DNA from: Zobellia nedashkovskayae
GTDB lineage: Bacteria; Bacteroidota; Bacteroidia; Flavobacteriales; Flavobacteriaceae
Assembly: GCF_015330125.1 (NCBI RefSeq)
Contig: NZ_JADDXR010000002.1
Location: 682,001-746,000 of the forward strand
Length of the DNA stretch: 64,000 bases
Direction: 5' to 3'
Positions within the stretch are counted from its first letter, which is position 1. Each line of letters starts with the position of its first letter. The notes beneath the pieces were generated by a model that saw only the letters and a list, made by a program, of their open reading frames with translations, did not search any database and was not told the DNA's origin. Positions 37,680 to 46,788 of the stretch are shown piece by piece. The translations under genes were made by a program, and so were the position numbers.

Positions 37680-37976
37680 CTATAGGTATTCGTTTAGAAT
37701 CCCAATAAGCGTATTAGCATCTTGCTCACCACTCTGGCGCCATACCATTTCGCCTTTCTTGTAAATCATTAAAGTAGGCAACCCTTTAACACGAAGTGCC
37801 TGGGCAAGCTCTTTATTCTTATCTACATCAATTTTTATAACCTTGCCTTTATCACCTAAGGCAGCAGCTACATCGCGTAGAACGGCATGCATTGCATTAG
37901 ATTGCTCGTTCCAATCCGCATAAAAATCCAAAAGAACAGGAATTTTTAAATCTATTAGTTCACCAAACTTTGACAT
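37680..37976 (-). CDS. Thioredoxin-fold protein lacking the CXXC active site
   Basis: A 98-residue cytoplasmic protein that follows the thioredoxin pattern along its whole length: VLLDFYADW, then a helix, VIKIDVDKNKELAQAL, VKGLPTLMIYKKGE (with the cis-Pro) and a final helix. At the place of WCGPC it reads WNEQS (residues 22-26), so both redox cysteines are gone and the protein contains no cysteine at all. It cannot be a disulphide reductase; binding or chaperone-type roles are possible. A TACTTTTG box (38006-37999) lies just upstream on the minus strand, without a clear -33 element. Confidence 0.85.
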   Translation of the reverse strand: MSKFGELIDLKIPVLLDFYADWNEQSNAMHAVLRDVAAALGDKGKVIKIDVDKNKELAQALRVKGLPTLMIYKKGEMVWRQSGEQDANTLIGILNEYL

Positions 37977-38072
37977 AAGTAGTTATTGGGTTAGGAGCCA
38001 AAAGTAAGAAAAATTGTTAAATTGCCACCTATAGCCCCAATTTTATAGACTTTTGGAGGCGTTAAAATCGTG

Positions 38073-39296
38073 TTAAGCTTTCTTTTTAAGCGTAATTACC
38101 GTTATCTCAGGCCAAATACCAACTCTACCCGGATACCCTAAAAAGCCAAAACCTCTGTTGACATTTATATACTGACCCAGCTCTTTATATATACCTGCCC
38201 AATATCTATAACGCCATTTTACAGGACTCCATTTTATCCAACCAGGTATTTCAATACCAAACTGCATACCATGTGTATGGCCGCTTAATGTAAGGTGATA
38301 ATGATACTCATCATGCAATACCACATCTTCCCAATGAGATGGGTCATGACTCATCAGTATTTTAAAATCGTCTTTATTAATATCAGCAACTGCTTTTTTA
38401 AGGTCACCTGCTTTTTTGAAGCCGCCACGACCCCAATTTTCTACACCTACTAAAGCAATCTTATCATCGCCTCTCTTTAAATATCGGTTTTCGTTCAATA
38501 AGAGGTCAAAACCTATATTACGTTGAAGGGTTTTCAAATCCTCTAAATTCTGATGCTTCGCCTCTTCTGTATCCCAATCTACATAATCTCCATAATCATG
38601 GTTTCCTAAAATTGAAAACTTACCGTCTTTCGCATCAAGAGTTGCAAAAAGGTCCGCCCAAGGTTCCATTTCGGTAGCCATATTATTTACCAAATCACCG
38701 GTAAAAAGAATAACATCACTTTTCTGCTTATTCACAAGGTCAATAGCATATTCAATCTTCTTTCTATTATCAAAACTACCACTATGTACATCGGATATTT
38801 GGGTGATTTGATAGCCATCAAAACCATCGGGCAAATCATCAAACTCCAAATTATATTTAAGAACCTTAAAATTATACTTCCCTTTGTACATCCCATAAAG
38901 TAAGGCACCAAAAGGAATTGCCGCCAGACCAAGACCAATCATACTTAAGAATTTCCTGCGTTCGGGGAAGGTGAATTGCTTTGATTCTCCTGAAAATTTA
39001 TAATAAACACTTGATAAAAACCTGAATATATCTTCCGAAAACAAGAACAAAATAGTCACTAACTCAAAAGACAGAACGGTTAACAAAAATCCAAAAGCAT
39101 AGCTTTTTGGCCTACTAAGCACCCTTCCTTCTTCCTCTCCAAATGTAAATTGATAGATAAAATTCCCAAGTACCACAACAGCTACCGTTATAAAAAGGTA
39201 GTATACCCAAGGGTATCTGGTTACGGTTTTTAGAGCCTGCAAAGTATAGAGGCCCAACACAAAATAAGCGATAACAAATATAATCCAACGTAGCAT
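38073..39296 (-). CDS. Membrane-anchored metallophosphoesterase (YkuE/YaeI-like)
   Basis: A calcineurin-type phosphoesterase of 407 residues. The N-terminal 135 residues contain four membrane helices; the catalytic domain follows. Metal ligands are complete: ISDVHSG (D-x-H), FTGDLVNN (GD), LGNHDYG (GNHD), SHDPSHW and LSGHTHGMQFG (GHTH). Relatives include YkuE and UDP-diacylglucosamine phosphatase-like enzymes, so a lipid or cell-envelope substrate is possible, but none can be named. It is followed after about 96 nt by the thioredoxin-like gene. A TACCTTTG box (39309-39302) lies 6 nt from the start. Confidence 0.88.
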   Translation of the reverse strand: MLRWIIFVIAYFVLGLYTLQALKTVTRYPWVYYLFITVAVVVLGNFIYQFTFGEEEGRVLSRPKSYAFGFLLTVLSFELVTILFLFSEDIFRFLSSVYYKFSGESKQFTFPERRKFLSMIGLGLAAIPFGALLYGMYKGKYNFKVLKYNLEFDDLPDGFDGYQITQISDVHSGSFDNRKKIEYAIDLVNKQKSDVILFTGDLVNNMATEMEPWADLFATLDAKDGKFSILGNHDYGDYVDWDTEEAKHQNLEDLKTLQRNIGFDLLLNENRYLKRGDDKIALVGVENWGRGGFKKAGDLKKAVADINKDDFKILMSHDPSHWEDVVLHDEYHYHLTLSGHTHGMQFGIEIPGWIKWSPVKWRYRYWAGIYKELGQYINVNRGFGFLGYPGRVGIWPEITVITLKKKA

Positions 39297-39344
39297 AGAT
39301 ACAAAGGTATTTTAATCTGGTATGAGGATCACCCCATTTAGAGT

Positions 39345-40067
39345 TTATTTAACCCTATTTACTATATTCACGATTGTTTCTGAGTCGGTTACGGCAATTT
39401 CTGTGTCTCGCAAAAAGGAAGAAGAATTCATGGAAACCTTACTAGTATTGGGCAAGGTTCTTGAAAATTTTGTTCCCGAAAGATGAACAGCCTTGAATCC
39501 TCCATTTTTAAAATCCATAACATTGGTTGGTCTCACTCCTCCACCAGGCATTATAGTACATGTTGAAGCTTTCTTATGAAGCCTGTTCAAAAGGTCTAAT
39601 CCTTCAGGAGCGGATTTTTGTTGCCCTGACGTTAATATATAATCTACATTTAAAGCTTCCAATTGGGACAAGGTTTCAAAAGGCTCTTTCACCCAATCAA
39701 ATGCCCTGTGAAAAGTAAACTTTAAGTTCCCGGAAGCTTTAATCAGCTCTTCCGTTCGGTCTATATCCAACGAAAAATCCGTTTTTAAAACACCTGAAAC
39801 AATTCCCTCAAACCCCAATTCTACACATAAGGCAATATCTTCCTTCATAATTTTCAACTCATCGGCAGGATAGGTAAAATCTCCACTACGCGGGCGTATC
39901 AAAATATGAATAGGGATTGAAATTCGCTCACGCACGCTTTTTAACAAACCATATGATGGAGTAATTCCACCCACAGCAAGTTCAGAGCAAAGCTCTATAC
40001 GGTGGGCACCAGCCTTTTGAGCATTTAATGCAGATTGCAAGGAATTGGCACAGACTTCTACTAGCAT
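39345..40067 (-). CDS. cutC: CutC family protein
   Basis: A cytoplasmic TIM-barrel protein of 240 residues, historically linked to copper homeostasis, although that function is debated. The N-terminus LVEVCANSLQSALNAQKAGA with HRIELCSELAVGGITPSYGL is the family signature, followed by IHILIRPRSGDFTY, FHRAFDW and ILTSGQQKSAPEGL. It diverges from the glycosylasparaginase gene. The same pairing occurs in other flavobacteria as far as I recall, but the functional link is unclear. Confidence 0.93.
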   Translation of the reverse strand: MLVEVCANSLQSALNAQKAGAHRIELCSELAVGGITPSYGLLKSVRERISIPIHILIRPRSGDFTYPADELKIMKEDIALCVELGFEGIVSGVLKTDFSLDIDRTEELIKASGNLKFTFHRAFDWVKEPFETLSQLEALNVDYILTSGQQKSAPEGLDLLNRLHKKASTCTIMPGGGVRPTNVMDFKNGGFKAVHLSGTKFSRTLPNTSKVSMNSSSFLRDTEIAVTDSETIVNIVNRVK

Positions 40068-40131
40068 TTTACTTATATTTAATGCCTAAGTGGCATTTTA
40101 AAACTACACCTAAAATAGAAATCTCAAGACC

Positions 40132-41124
40132 ATGCAAAGAAGAAAGTTCTTAAAAAATTCGACCGCCGCAACGGCCGGTCTAATTTCAGCTCCTTTATTG
40201 GCTGCCCAAAACAATATATCTCCCGCCCTATCAACGAATGAAATAACACCCATAAAACCTATAGTAATATGTACTTGGGATTTTTTTAATGCATCTTCAA
40301 AAGCATGGGACGTATTAAAAGATGGCGGCTCTTCATTAGATGCCGTAACCGAAGGAGTAATGGTAGAAGAGAATGATGTAGACAACCAAACCGTTGGTGT
40401 TGGCGGAAGACCTGACCGGGACGGCAATGTTACTTTGGATTCCTGTATTATGGACAAAGATGGTAATTGTGGTGCTGTACTGGCCATGCAAAATATTGCC
40501 AATCCTATTTTAGTTGCTCGCAAGGTTATGGAAGAAACTCCACATGTCATGCTTGCCGGAAAAGGTGCAGAACAATTTGCTTATGAAATGGGATTTAAAA
40601 AAACCAATCTTCTTACCGAAAAATCAAAACAAGAATGGATGGAATGGAAGAAGACCTCACAATACAAACCCATTATTAACATTGAGAACCATGATACCAT
40701 AGGTATGCTCGCCATTGATGCTAACGGCGATATTTCCGGTGCTTGTACCACAAGTGGTATGGGATATAAAATGGCTGGCCGAGTAGGCGACTCCCCAATT
40801 ATTGGAGCTGGACTTTTTGTTGATAATGAAGTTGGCGGAGCTACTGCAACAGGTGTAGGCGAAGAGGTTGTTCGCACGGTAGGCAGCTTTCTTATTGTTG
40901 AATTAATGCGACAAGGGAAATCTCCCCAAGAAGCTTGTAAGGAAGGTGTAGAGCGTATTATGGCCAAGAATAAAGGCCGAGATGATTTTCAGATCGGGTT
41001 TATAGCTATTAATAAAAAAGGAGAAACTGGTGGTTATTGTGTTCATTCAGGATTCACATATCGGTCATACTCTGAAGAAGAACATGTAAATACCCCAGTT
41101 AATTCTTTTTACAAGAAGGAGTAA
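40132..41124 (+). CDS. N4-(beta-N-acetylglucosaminyl)-L-asparaginase (glycosylasparaginase), Tat-exported
   Basis: An Ntn-hydrolase that splits the GlcNAc-Asn linkage of N-glycopeptides after the protein part has been degraded. The 330-residue precursor begins with a twin-arginine signal (QRRKFLKNSTAATAGLISAP), so it is folded before export to the periplasm. The autocatalytic cleavage site is in NHDTIGMLAID, where the Thr becomes the N-terminal nucleophile of the beta subunit; SGMGYKMAGRVGDSPIIGAG and GGATATGVGEEVVR supply substrate-binding residues. The flavobacterial enzyme from Elizabethkingia is the best known homologue. It is followed by a CBM9-like protein on the same strand. Confidence 0.94.
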   Translation: MQRRKFLKNSTAATAGLISAPLLAAQNNISPALSTNEITPIKPIVICTWDFFNASSKAWDVLKDGGSSLDAVTEGVMVEENDVDNQTVGVGGRPDRDGNVTLDSCIMDKDGNCGAVLAMQNIANPILVARKVMEETPHVMLAGKGAEQFAYEMGFKKTNLLTEKSKQEWMEWKKTSQYKPIINIENHDTIGMLAIDANGDISGACTTSGMGYKMAGRVGDSPIIGAGLFVDNEVGGATATGVGEEVVRTVGSFLIVELMRQGKSPQEACKEGVERIMAKNKGRDDFQIGFIAINKKGETGGYCVHSGFTYRSYSEEEHVNTPVNSFYKKE

Positions 41125-41188
41125 AACTGTATTTATATATTATGGCAAAATTGGATGAGAATATAAAAATATTGGTAAACATGAATTC

Positions 41189-41890
41189 ATGAAATATTTG
41201 TTAGGTTTTATGCTGTTATGTTATTTACCAATATTGGCGCAAACCAAAACCTACGTAGTTCGTAAAACTCCCAATGATTTCTTAGTTACCGGAGATGGTT
41301 CTGCCAAGGAATGGGAGAATGCCATAGTACTTAGTGATTTTTCAAATCAATACCAACCCAAAAATTTACCTGAAACCAATTTTAAGGCCTTATGGTCAAC
41401 TACTCATTTATATTTTCTTTACTACGTTGAAGATCATGAGATAATAACCCAACAAAGAGGTATTGAAGAATTAGATACTGCTAAATCAGACCGTGTTGAA
41501 ATATTCTTTAAGCCTGACGATGAAACCAAACCCTATTATTCTCTTGAAATGGATGCACTAGGAAGACATTTAGATTCAGATGCGGATTTTTATAAAAACA
41601 ATATTGATTTAGATTGGGATTGGCCTACCAATGATTTTGTCTTGAAAGCATCACAACATTCAAAAGGCTATACAGTAGAAGGGTCAATAAGCTTAGAATC
41701 GCTTCGTACATTGGGTATTTATAAAGACGATGGATTTTTAAACACCGGATTATATAGAGGTGAATATTACAGTAACGCCGATAATAAAGTTTCTATAAAA
41801 TGGATTAGCTGGGTAGTTACCAGTACTGAAAGACCCAACTTTCACGTTCCGAACTCTTTTGGAATTCTTAAACTAGAGACCCTAGAATGA
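41189..41890 (+). CDS. Secreted CBM9-like carbohydrate-binding protein
   Basis: A 233-residue exported protein with signal peptide MKYLLGFMLLCYLPILAQ. The rest follows the carbohydrate-binding module 9 / DOMON-like pattern: FKALWSTTHLYFLYYVEDHE, SDRVEIFFKPDD and YSLEMDALGR, followed by VEGSISLESL, typical of CBM9-like domains that stand alone or are attached to glycoside hydrolases. No catalytic domain is present. It lies 64 nt after the glycosylasparaginase and could share its transcript, so a role in handling glycans or glycopeptides is plausible inference. Confidence 0.75.
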   Translation: MKYLLGFMLLCYLPILAQTKTYVVRKTPNDFLVTGDGSAKEWENAIVLSDFSNQYQPKNLPETNFKALWSTTHLYFLYYVEDHEIITQQRGIEELDTAKSDRVEIFFKPDDETKPYYSLEMDALGRHLDSDADFYKNNIDLDWDWPTNDFVLKASQHSKGYTVEGSISLESLRTLGIYKDDGFLNTGLYRGEYYSNADNKVSIKWISWVVTSTERPNFHVPNSFGILKLETLE

Positions 41891-42084
41891 AGGATATTAT
41901 GCAAAAGTAATCACAAATTTTTCCGCATCTAATTTATAACTTTTTACAAAAAAGGAAAATAGCTTTTATTGTGCATTCACTCCACATTCATATATTAGGG
42001 GGTATATAATATAAGATCATATAGATAATCCTCAAAAAATTTATATCAAATCTTAAAACATTAAAAAGAGTTCAAAAACTTAAC

Positions 42085-42092
42085 TAGCTTTG
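42085..42092 (+). promoter_or_regulatory. Promoter -7 element of polA
   Basis: TAGCTTTG matches TAnnTTTG exactly, but no TTG lies at the -33 position. Transcription would start close to 42100, leaving a leader of about 15 nt before the ATG at 42115. The rest of the 41891-42114 gap is AT-rich, with no feature I can support. Confidence 0.4.
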
Positions 42093-42114
42093 GAACCTTT
42101 TGAAAAACTATAAA

Positions 42115-44955
42115 ATGCCAGAACAAAAACGACTTTTCTTACTAGACGCTTACGCACTTATTTTTCGGGGTTACTATGCCCTTATAAAAAACCCAAGAAT
42201 AAATTCTAAGGGTATGGACACTTCCGCTATTATGGGTTTTATGAATTCACTTTTTGATGTTATCAAACGTGAAAAACCTGACCACTTGGCTGTTTGCTTC
42301 GATAAAGGAGGAAGCGCCGAGCGAACAGAATTATTTCCGGAGTACAAGGCAAACCGAAATGAGACACCTGATGCCATAAAAATTGCCGTACCTTATATAC
42401 AAGACATACTCAAGGCCATGCATATTCCATCTGTTGTTCTTGAAGGATGGGAAGCAGATGACATTATTGGCACCTTGGCAAAACAAGCTGAAAAAGAAGA
42501 TTACAAAGTTTTCATGGTTACTCCTGATAAAGATTTTGGTCAGTTGGTTTCGGAAAACATATTCATGTATCGCCCAGCAAGAATGGGTAACGGTATAGAA
42601 ATATGGGGAATTCCAGAAATACAAAAACGTTTTGGCGTGGAACGTCCCGAACAGGTAATTGATTACTTGGGAATGATGGGTGATGCGAGTGATAACATAC
42701 CGGGATTACCGGGGGTTGGTGACAAAACCGCTAAGAAATTTATTGAACAATTTGGCTCTATGGAAGGCCTTTTAGCTAATACCGATAAGCTGAAAGGTAA
42801 AATGAAAGAAAAAGTTGAAGATAATAAGGAACTAGGTCTTCTTTCCAAAAAGCTTGCTACCATTTGTATCGAATGCGATGTTACCTTCAATGCAGAAGAT
42901 TACGAAATGTCCGTTCCCGACAGCGAGAAAGTACAAGTCATTTTTGAAGAACTTGAATTTAGAAGGTTAAAAGATCAGTTCATAAAAATATTTTCGGGAG
43001 AAGCAGAACCCCAGACACAAGTAACTAGCACTGATACCGCAAAAAAAGAAGCAGTAACATCATCATCTGCCGGTAGCGGACAATTCTCTCTTTTCGGTGG
43101 CGATGGAGCAAGTGCTGCTACAATAACAGACAGCTCTAGTAGAAAAACGATTAAGGACATATCTCATGTTTACCAAAGTGTGGCTCCTAGCATGGCCATG
43201 AAACTATTTGTTCAAAATTTGATGAAACAGACTTCCGTTTGTTTTGATACGGAAACCACTTCGTTAAATCCGTTGGAGGCCCAACTTGTAGGTATTGCTT
43301 TTTCTTGGGAGGCCACAAAAGGATATTATATTCCATTTCCAGAAGACAAGGGAGAAGCCCAAGAACTTATAGAAATTTTACGCCCTTTCTTTGAGGCAGA
43401 AAACATTGAAAAAATAGGTCAAAACCTCAAATATGATATCAAGGTTTTAGATAAGTATGCTATTAAAGTAAAAGGAATGTTCTTTGATACTATGTTGGCG
43501 CATTACCTTATTAATCCTGATATGCGCCACAATATGGATGTACTTTCAGAAACATATTTGAACTACACCCCTATTTCAATAACCGAACTCATTGGAAAAA
43601 AAGGCAAGAACCAATTGAACATGCGCGATGTTCCCTTGGAAAAGCAAACAGAATACGCAGTAGAAGATGCCGATGTTACCTATCAATTGGCTGAACACTT
43701 CAGACCTGAGCTTGCGGAAGCAAAGACAGACGTGCTTTTTAAAGATATTGAAATACCATTGCTACACGTTTTGGCGGATATGGAACTAGAAGGCATCAAT
43801 CTAGATGAGAAATTCTTGAATTCCCTTTCCGAAGACCTTAATAACGATATAAAAAATCTGGAAGAAAAAATCTATGAAGCAGCTGGTGAAGAGTTTAATA
43901 TAGCATCACCAAAGCAACTAGGCGAAATTCTCTTCAGCAAAATGAAATTGGTAGATAAGCCTAAAAAAACCAAAACAGGTCAGTTTTCTACAGCCGAAGA
44001 TGTACTTTCTTATCTAGCTAAGGACCATGAAATCATTAAAAATGTATTGGATTACCGAGGGCTAGCAAAGCTAAAAAGCACCTATGTAGATGCATTGCCA
44101 GAACAAGTAGAACCAACAACAGGAAGAGTACATACGGATTATATGCAAACTGTAGCCGCTACCGGCCGATTGAGCAGTAACAATCCAAACCTACAGAACA
44201 TTCCGATTCGCACGGAAAGAGGTCGCCAAGTCCGAAAAGCCTTTGTACCTCGTGACGAAAATTATATTTTATTGGCAGCGGATTATTCCCAAATAGAATT
44301 ACGGATTATTGCTGCATTAAGCGAAGAAACCACCATGATTGAAGCTTTCAAAAATGGCGAAGATATTCACGCTTCTACTGCTTCAAAAGTATTTAATGTG
44401 CCTATTGAAGAAGTTACCCGAGAGCAGCGTAGCAATGCCAAGACCGTTAACTTCGGAATCATTTATGGAGTTTCCGCCTTTGGATTGAGCAACCAAACCG
44501 ACTTATCCCGTTCGGAAGCCAAAGAGCTTATTGACACCTATTACAAAACCTATCCAAAGCTTCGTAGCTACATGAGCGATCAAGTAAATTTTGCTCGAGA
44601 TAATGGCTATGTACAAACCGTTTTAGGCCGAAGACGTTATTTAAAAGATATCAACGGAAGTAATGCCATAGTACGTGGAGCTGCAGAACGTAATGCGGTT
44701 AACGCACCTATACAGGGTAGTGCTGCGGATATTATAAAGATTGCGATGATTAACATCCATAAAAAACTTGATGAAGGCAACTACAAATCCAAAATGCTTT
44801 TACAGGTACATGATGAATTGGTATTCGATATTTTCAAACCGGAATTAGATGAGTTAAAAGGTGTCATAAAATCTGAAATGGAGAATGCTTACAAATTATC
44901 GGTGCCATTAGACGTAGAAGTTGGTATTGGGCAAGATTGGCTGGAGGCGCATTGA
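42115..44955 (+). CDS. polA: DNA polymerase I
   Basis: DNA polymerase I fills gaps and removes RNA primers. I chose the ATG at 42115 (MPEQKRLFLLDAYALIFRGY) over an in-frame TTG at 42100, which falls at the predicted transcription start. The 946-residue protein has all three activities: the 5' nuclease (about 1-290, with DKDFGQLV and GDASDNIPGLPGVGDKTAKK), an intact 3'-5' exonuclease (CFDTETTSLNP, GQNLKYDIKVLD and YAVEDADV), and the polymerase domain (NPNLQNIPIRTERGRQ, DYSQIELRI, the O helix RSNAKTVNFGIIYG with Phe at the ddNTP-discriminating site, and QVHDELVFD). Single gene, followed by the small CTD protein. Confidence 0.98.
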   Translation: MPEQKRLFLLDAYALIFRGYYALIKNPRINSKGMDTSAIMGFMNSLFDVIKREKPDHLAVCFDKGGSAERTELFPEYKANRNETPDAIKIAVPYIQDILKAMHIPSVVLEGWEADDIIGTLAKQAEKEDYKVFMVTPDKDFGQLVSENIFMYRPARMGNGIEIWGIPEIQKRFGVERPEQVIDYLGMMGDASDNIPGLPGVGDKTAKKFIEQFGSMEGLLANTDKLKGKMKEKVEDNKELGLLSKKLATICIECDVTFNAEDYEMSVPDSEKVQVIFEELEFRRLKDQFIKIFSGEAEPQTQVTSTDTAKKEAVTSSSAGSGQFSLFGGDGASAATITDSSSRKTIKDISHVYQSVAPSMAMKLFVQNLMKQTSVCFDTETTSLNPLEAQLVGIAFSWEATKGYYIPFPEDKGEAQELIEILRPFFEAENIEKIGQNLKYDIKVLDKYAIKVKGMFFDTMLAHYLINPDMRHNMDVLSETYLNYTPISITELIGKKGKNQLNMRDVPLEKQTEYAVEDADVTYQLAEHFRPELAEAKTDVLFKDIEIPLLHVLADMELEGINLDEKFLNSLSEDLNNDIKNLEEKIYEAAGEEFNIASPKQLGEILFSKMKLVDKPKKTKTGQFSTAEDVLSYLAKDHEIIKNVLDYRGLAKLKSTYVDALPEQVEPTTGRVHTDYMQTVAATGRLSSNNPNLQNIPIRTERGRQVRKAFVPRDENYILLAADYSQIELRIIAALSEETTMIEAFKNGEDIHASTASKVFNVPIEEVTREQRSNAKTVNFGIIYGVSAFGLSNQTDLSRSEAKELIDTYYKTYPKLRSYMSDQVNFARDNGYVQTVLGRRRYLKDINGSNAIVRGAAERNAVNAPIQGSAADIIKIAMINIHKKLDEGNYKSKMLLQVHDELVFDIFKPELDELKGVIKSEMENAYKLSVPLDVEVGIGQDWLEAH

Positions 44956-44960
44956 CATAC

Positions 44961-45004
44961 AAAACCCGCTGTTTCACAACAATTATTCGTTGAACGGGCT
45001 TTTC
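44961..45004 (+). terminator. Possible weak terminator after polA
   Basis: AAAACCCG and CGGGCTTTT enclose an imperfect inner stem (GTTTCACAAC against GTTGAAC). The T-run after it is only four bases, so efficiency would be low. Confidence 0.4.
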
Positions 45005-45056
45005 AGAGGTATTTTTACGGTCCTATATTATATCAAATAGGGTTATAATTTACTCA

Positions 45057-45404
45057 ATGAAAATATTAGCATCACTTTTTATCATTCTTTTTTTCGTCTG
45101 TAACAGCCAAGCACAGGATGGCACAGAACGTAGTATTGGTCACAACACAACTGTGTCTTTAGAGAAAAAAGTAAAGGTCTTTCCAAACCCTGCAAGTAAT
45201 GTAGTAAATCTTCTAGGCCTAAAAAATACATCTAAAGCAGATATATCTATAATGGATATTTACGGTAACACTGTACTTTCCCATTCTTGGGAGATTCGTA
45301 GAAACGCAATTAGCATTCCTGTATCTTCACTTGATTCTGGAGCATACATTATTACCATACATTCTAATGAACAAAAAGTTCATACCAAATTTTACAAACA
45401 ATAA
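45057..45404 (+). CDS. Minimal T9SS C-terminal sorting-domain protein
   Basis: A 115-residue protein made of a signal peptide (MKILASLFIILFFVCNSQAQ), about 18 linker residues and one type A T9SS sorting domain: VKVFPNPASNVVNLLGL, ADISIMDIYGNTVLSHSW, then ISIPVSSLDSGAYIITIHS and a final KFYKQ. These blocks are the normal signature of domains at the C-terminus of large secreted enzymes or adhesins. Here there is almost no cargo. It may be a small surface protein, a remnant of a larger gene, or a regulator or decoy for the secretion machinery. The frame is intact and I see no sign of an upstream truncated gene in the 100 nt after polA. Confidence 0.8.
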   Translation: MKILASLFIILFFVCNSQAQDGTERSIGHNTTVSLEKKVKVFPNPASNVVNLLGLKNTSKADISIMDIYGNTVLSHSWEIRRNAISIPVSSLDSGAYIITIHSNEQKVHTKFYKQ

Positions 45405-45611
45405 AGCGCTATAATACTTTTAGCTTTTTGATGTATTCCATATAATAAGGTATAATCTGAATTGGATTATAAGATACCTCTCCTCACTACTATTGCATCA
45501 AATAATTCTCAATTACCAAGAAACATTCGTTCTAAGTCTTAGTTTTTATCTAAATTCGCCCAAGAAATTGAACAAGAGCGTTTTTAACTAAAAATAATAG
45601 TGAAACACCAC

Positions 45612-45641
45612 TTGTTTTTCAATAGAATTAGTGTACATTTG
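45612..45641 (+). promoter_or_regulatory. Promoter of rplM-rpsI
   Basis: TTG (45612-45614), 19 nt, then TACATTTG (45634-45641): a full match to the Bacteroidetes promoter. The 46-nt leader contains the self-complementary CCCGTTTAACGGG, a possible ribosomal-protein leader hairpin. Upstream, 45405-45611 holds only a weak inverted repeat (TATAATC/GATTATA around 45461). Confidence 0.75.
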
Positions 45642-45687
45642 CAGCCCGTTTAACGGGATTGAAGTGTTTAATTAAAAAGTAACCGTA

Positions 45688-46143
45688 GTGGATACATTAA
45701 GTTATAAGACCGTTTCTGCCAATAAAGCAACCGTTGATAAGCAATGGCTATTAGTTGATGCAGAAGGAGAGACTTTAGGCCGCATGGCTTCTAAAGTCGC
45801 CAAAATGCTTAGAGGAAAACATAAGCCAAATTTCACCCCTCATGTTGATTGTGGTGATAATGTGATTGTTATCAATGCTGAGAAAATCAATTTGACCGGA
45901 AACAAATGGGATGATAAAACCTATTTGCGTTACACAGGTTACCCTGGTGGCCAACGTGCGACTTCTGTGAAAGAGCTTTTGGCCAAGAAACCTGAGCAAA
46001 TCGTAGAAAAAGCGGTTAAAGGAATGCTTCCAAAAAACAGACTAGGTGCTGAACTTTTCAGAAACCTTAAAGTTTTTGTTGGAACTGCTCATGATCACGA
46101 AGCACAAAAACCACAGGTTATCAATTTAAAAGAATTTAAGTAA
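45688..46143 (+). CDS. rplM: 50S ribosomal protein L13
   Basis: An early-assembling protein of the large subunit. The 151-residue protein contains [20 protein letters not shown], the family signature [19 protein letters not shown] and [14 protein letters not shown], and is full length. The start is GTG at 45688, 47 nt after the promoter -7 box. It overlaps rpsI by one base (TAATG), which couples translation of the two, the standard rplM-rpsI arrangement. Confidence 0.98.
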   Translation: MDTLSYKTVSANKATVDKQWLLVDAEGETLGRMASKVAKMLRGKHKPNFTPHVDCGDNVIVINAEKINLTGNKWDDKTYLRYTGYPGGQRATSVKELLAKKPEQIVEKAVKGMLPKNRLGAELFRNLKVFVGTAHDHEAQKPQVINLKEFK

Positions 46144-46529
46144 TGGAGATCATTCATAAAATCGGCAGAAGAAAGACAGCGGTTGCTCGTGTGTATGTTT
46201 CAGAAGGAAAAGGAAACATTACCGTAAACCAGAGAGATCTTAACGATTATTTCCCAACAGCGACTCTTCAGTACAAGGTTAAACAACCTTTTGCTCTTAC
46301 CGAAAACGAAGAAGCTTACGATGTAAGTGTAAACGTATACGGTGGTGGTATTACTGGTCAAGCAGAAGCTATACGCTTAGCTCTTTCTAGAGTTATGTGT
46401 GAGATTGACGAGGAGCACAGACTAGTTCTTAAACCAGAAGGTTTATTAACTCGTGACCCTAGAATGGTAGAACGTAAGAAATTCGGTCAGAAGAAAGCCC
46501 GTAAGAAATTCCAGTTCTCTAAACGTTAA
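46143..46529 (+). CDS. rpsI: 30S ribosomal protein S9
   Basis: S9 sits at the 30S head, and its C-terminal tail reaches the P-site tRNA. The 128-residue product begins [19 protein letters not shown] and has GGGITGQAEAIRLALSRVMC and the conserved end GLLTRDPRMVERKKFGQKKA followed by RKKFQFSKR, with the final Lys-Arg that contacts tRNA. It starts on the last base of the rplM stop and is followed directly by a strong terminator. Confidence 0.98.
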   Translation: MEIIHKIGRRKTAVARVYVSEGKGNITVNQRDLNDYFPTATLQYKVKQPFALTENEEAYDVSVNVYGGGITGQAEAIRLALSRVMCEIDEEHRLVLKPEGLLTRDPRMVERKKFGQKKARKKFQFSKR

Positions 46530-46549
46530 TATTACAATACGATTATATC

Positions 46550-46582
46550 GATACCCGCCCTTTGGTGGGTATCATTTTTTAT
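46550..46582 (+). terminator. Intrinsic terminator after rplM-rpsI
   Basis: A 10-bp stem GATACCCGCC/GGTGGGTATC with loop CTTT is followed by T-rich sequence. It separates rpsI from the rpsB leader. Confidence 0.9.
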
Positions 46583-46659
46583 ATTTTTTAATCAAAGTTC
46601 ATTGAAAGTTCGCTCTAAGCGGATAAATTAAATACTATTTTCTTTTAGAGAATAGTTAT

Positions 46660-46788
46660 TCGGGAGACCTAAGAACATCTCATGTTTAAAGGCACCGATA
46701 GTTTAGCATCTAAATGCTTGAGGCTTTCCTTTTTTAAAGGAATACCACTTAGGCATTGCCAATTCATAAGAACGTAAACTAAATTCAA
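46660..46788 (+). promoter_or_regulatory. Structured rpsB leader, possible S2 autoregulatory RNA
   Basis: Between the rpsI terminator and rpsB lies a leader with several inverted repeats: AACAT-CTC-ATGTT (46674-46686), AGCAT-CTAA-ATGCT (46705-46718) and TCCTTT-TTT-AAAGGA (46728-46741). CCTAAG (46668-46673) can pair with CTTAGG (46748-46753), and GGCA (46691-46694) with TGCC (46757-46760); these two pairings cross, as in a pseudoknot. rpsB leaders of other bacteria are autoregulated by S2, so this is a candidate. No promoter of the TAnnTTTG type is evident. Confidence 0.4.

Noticed and set aside
45449..45478. Inverted repeat TATAATC/GATTATA between the CTD gene and rplM
   Set aside because: It is short and made only of common AT words, with no T-run. 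Likely chance.
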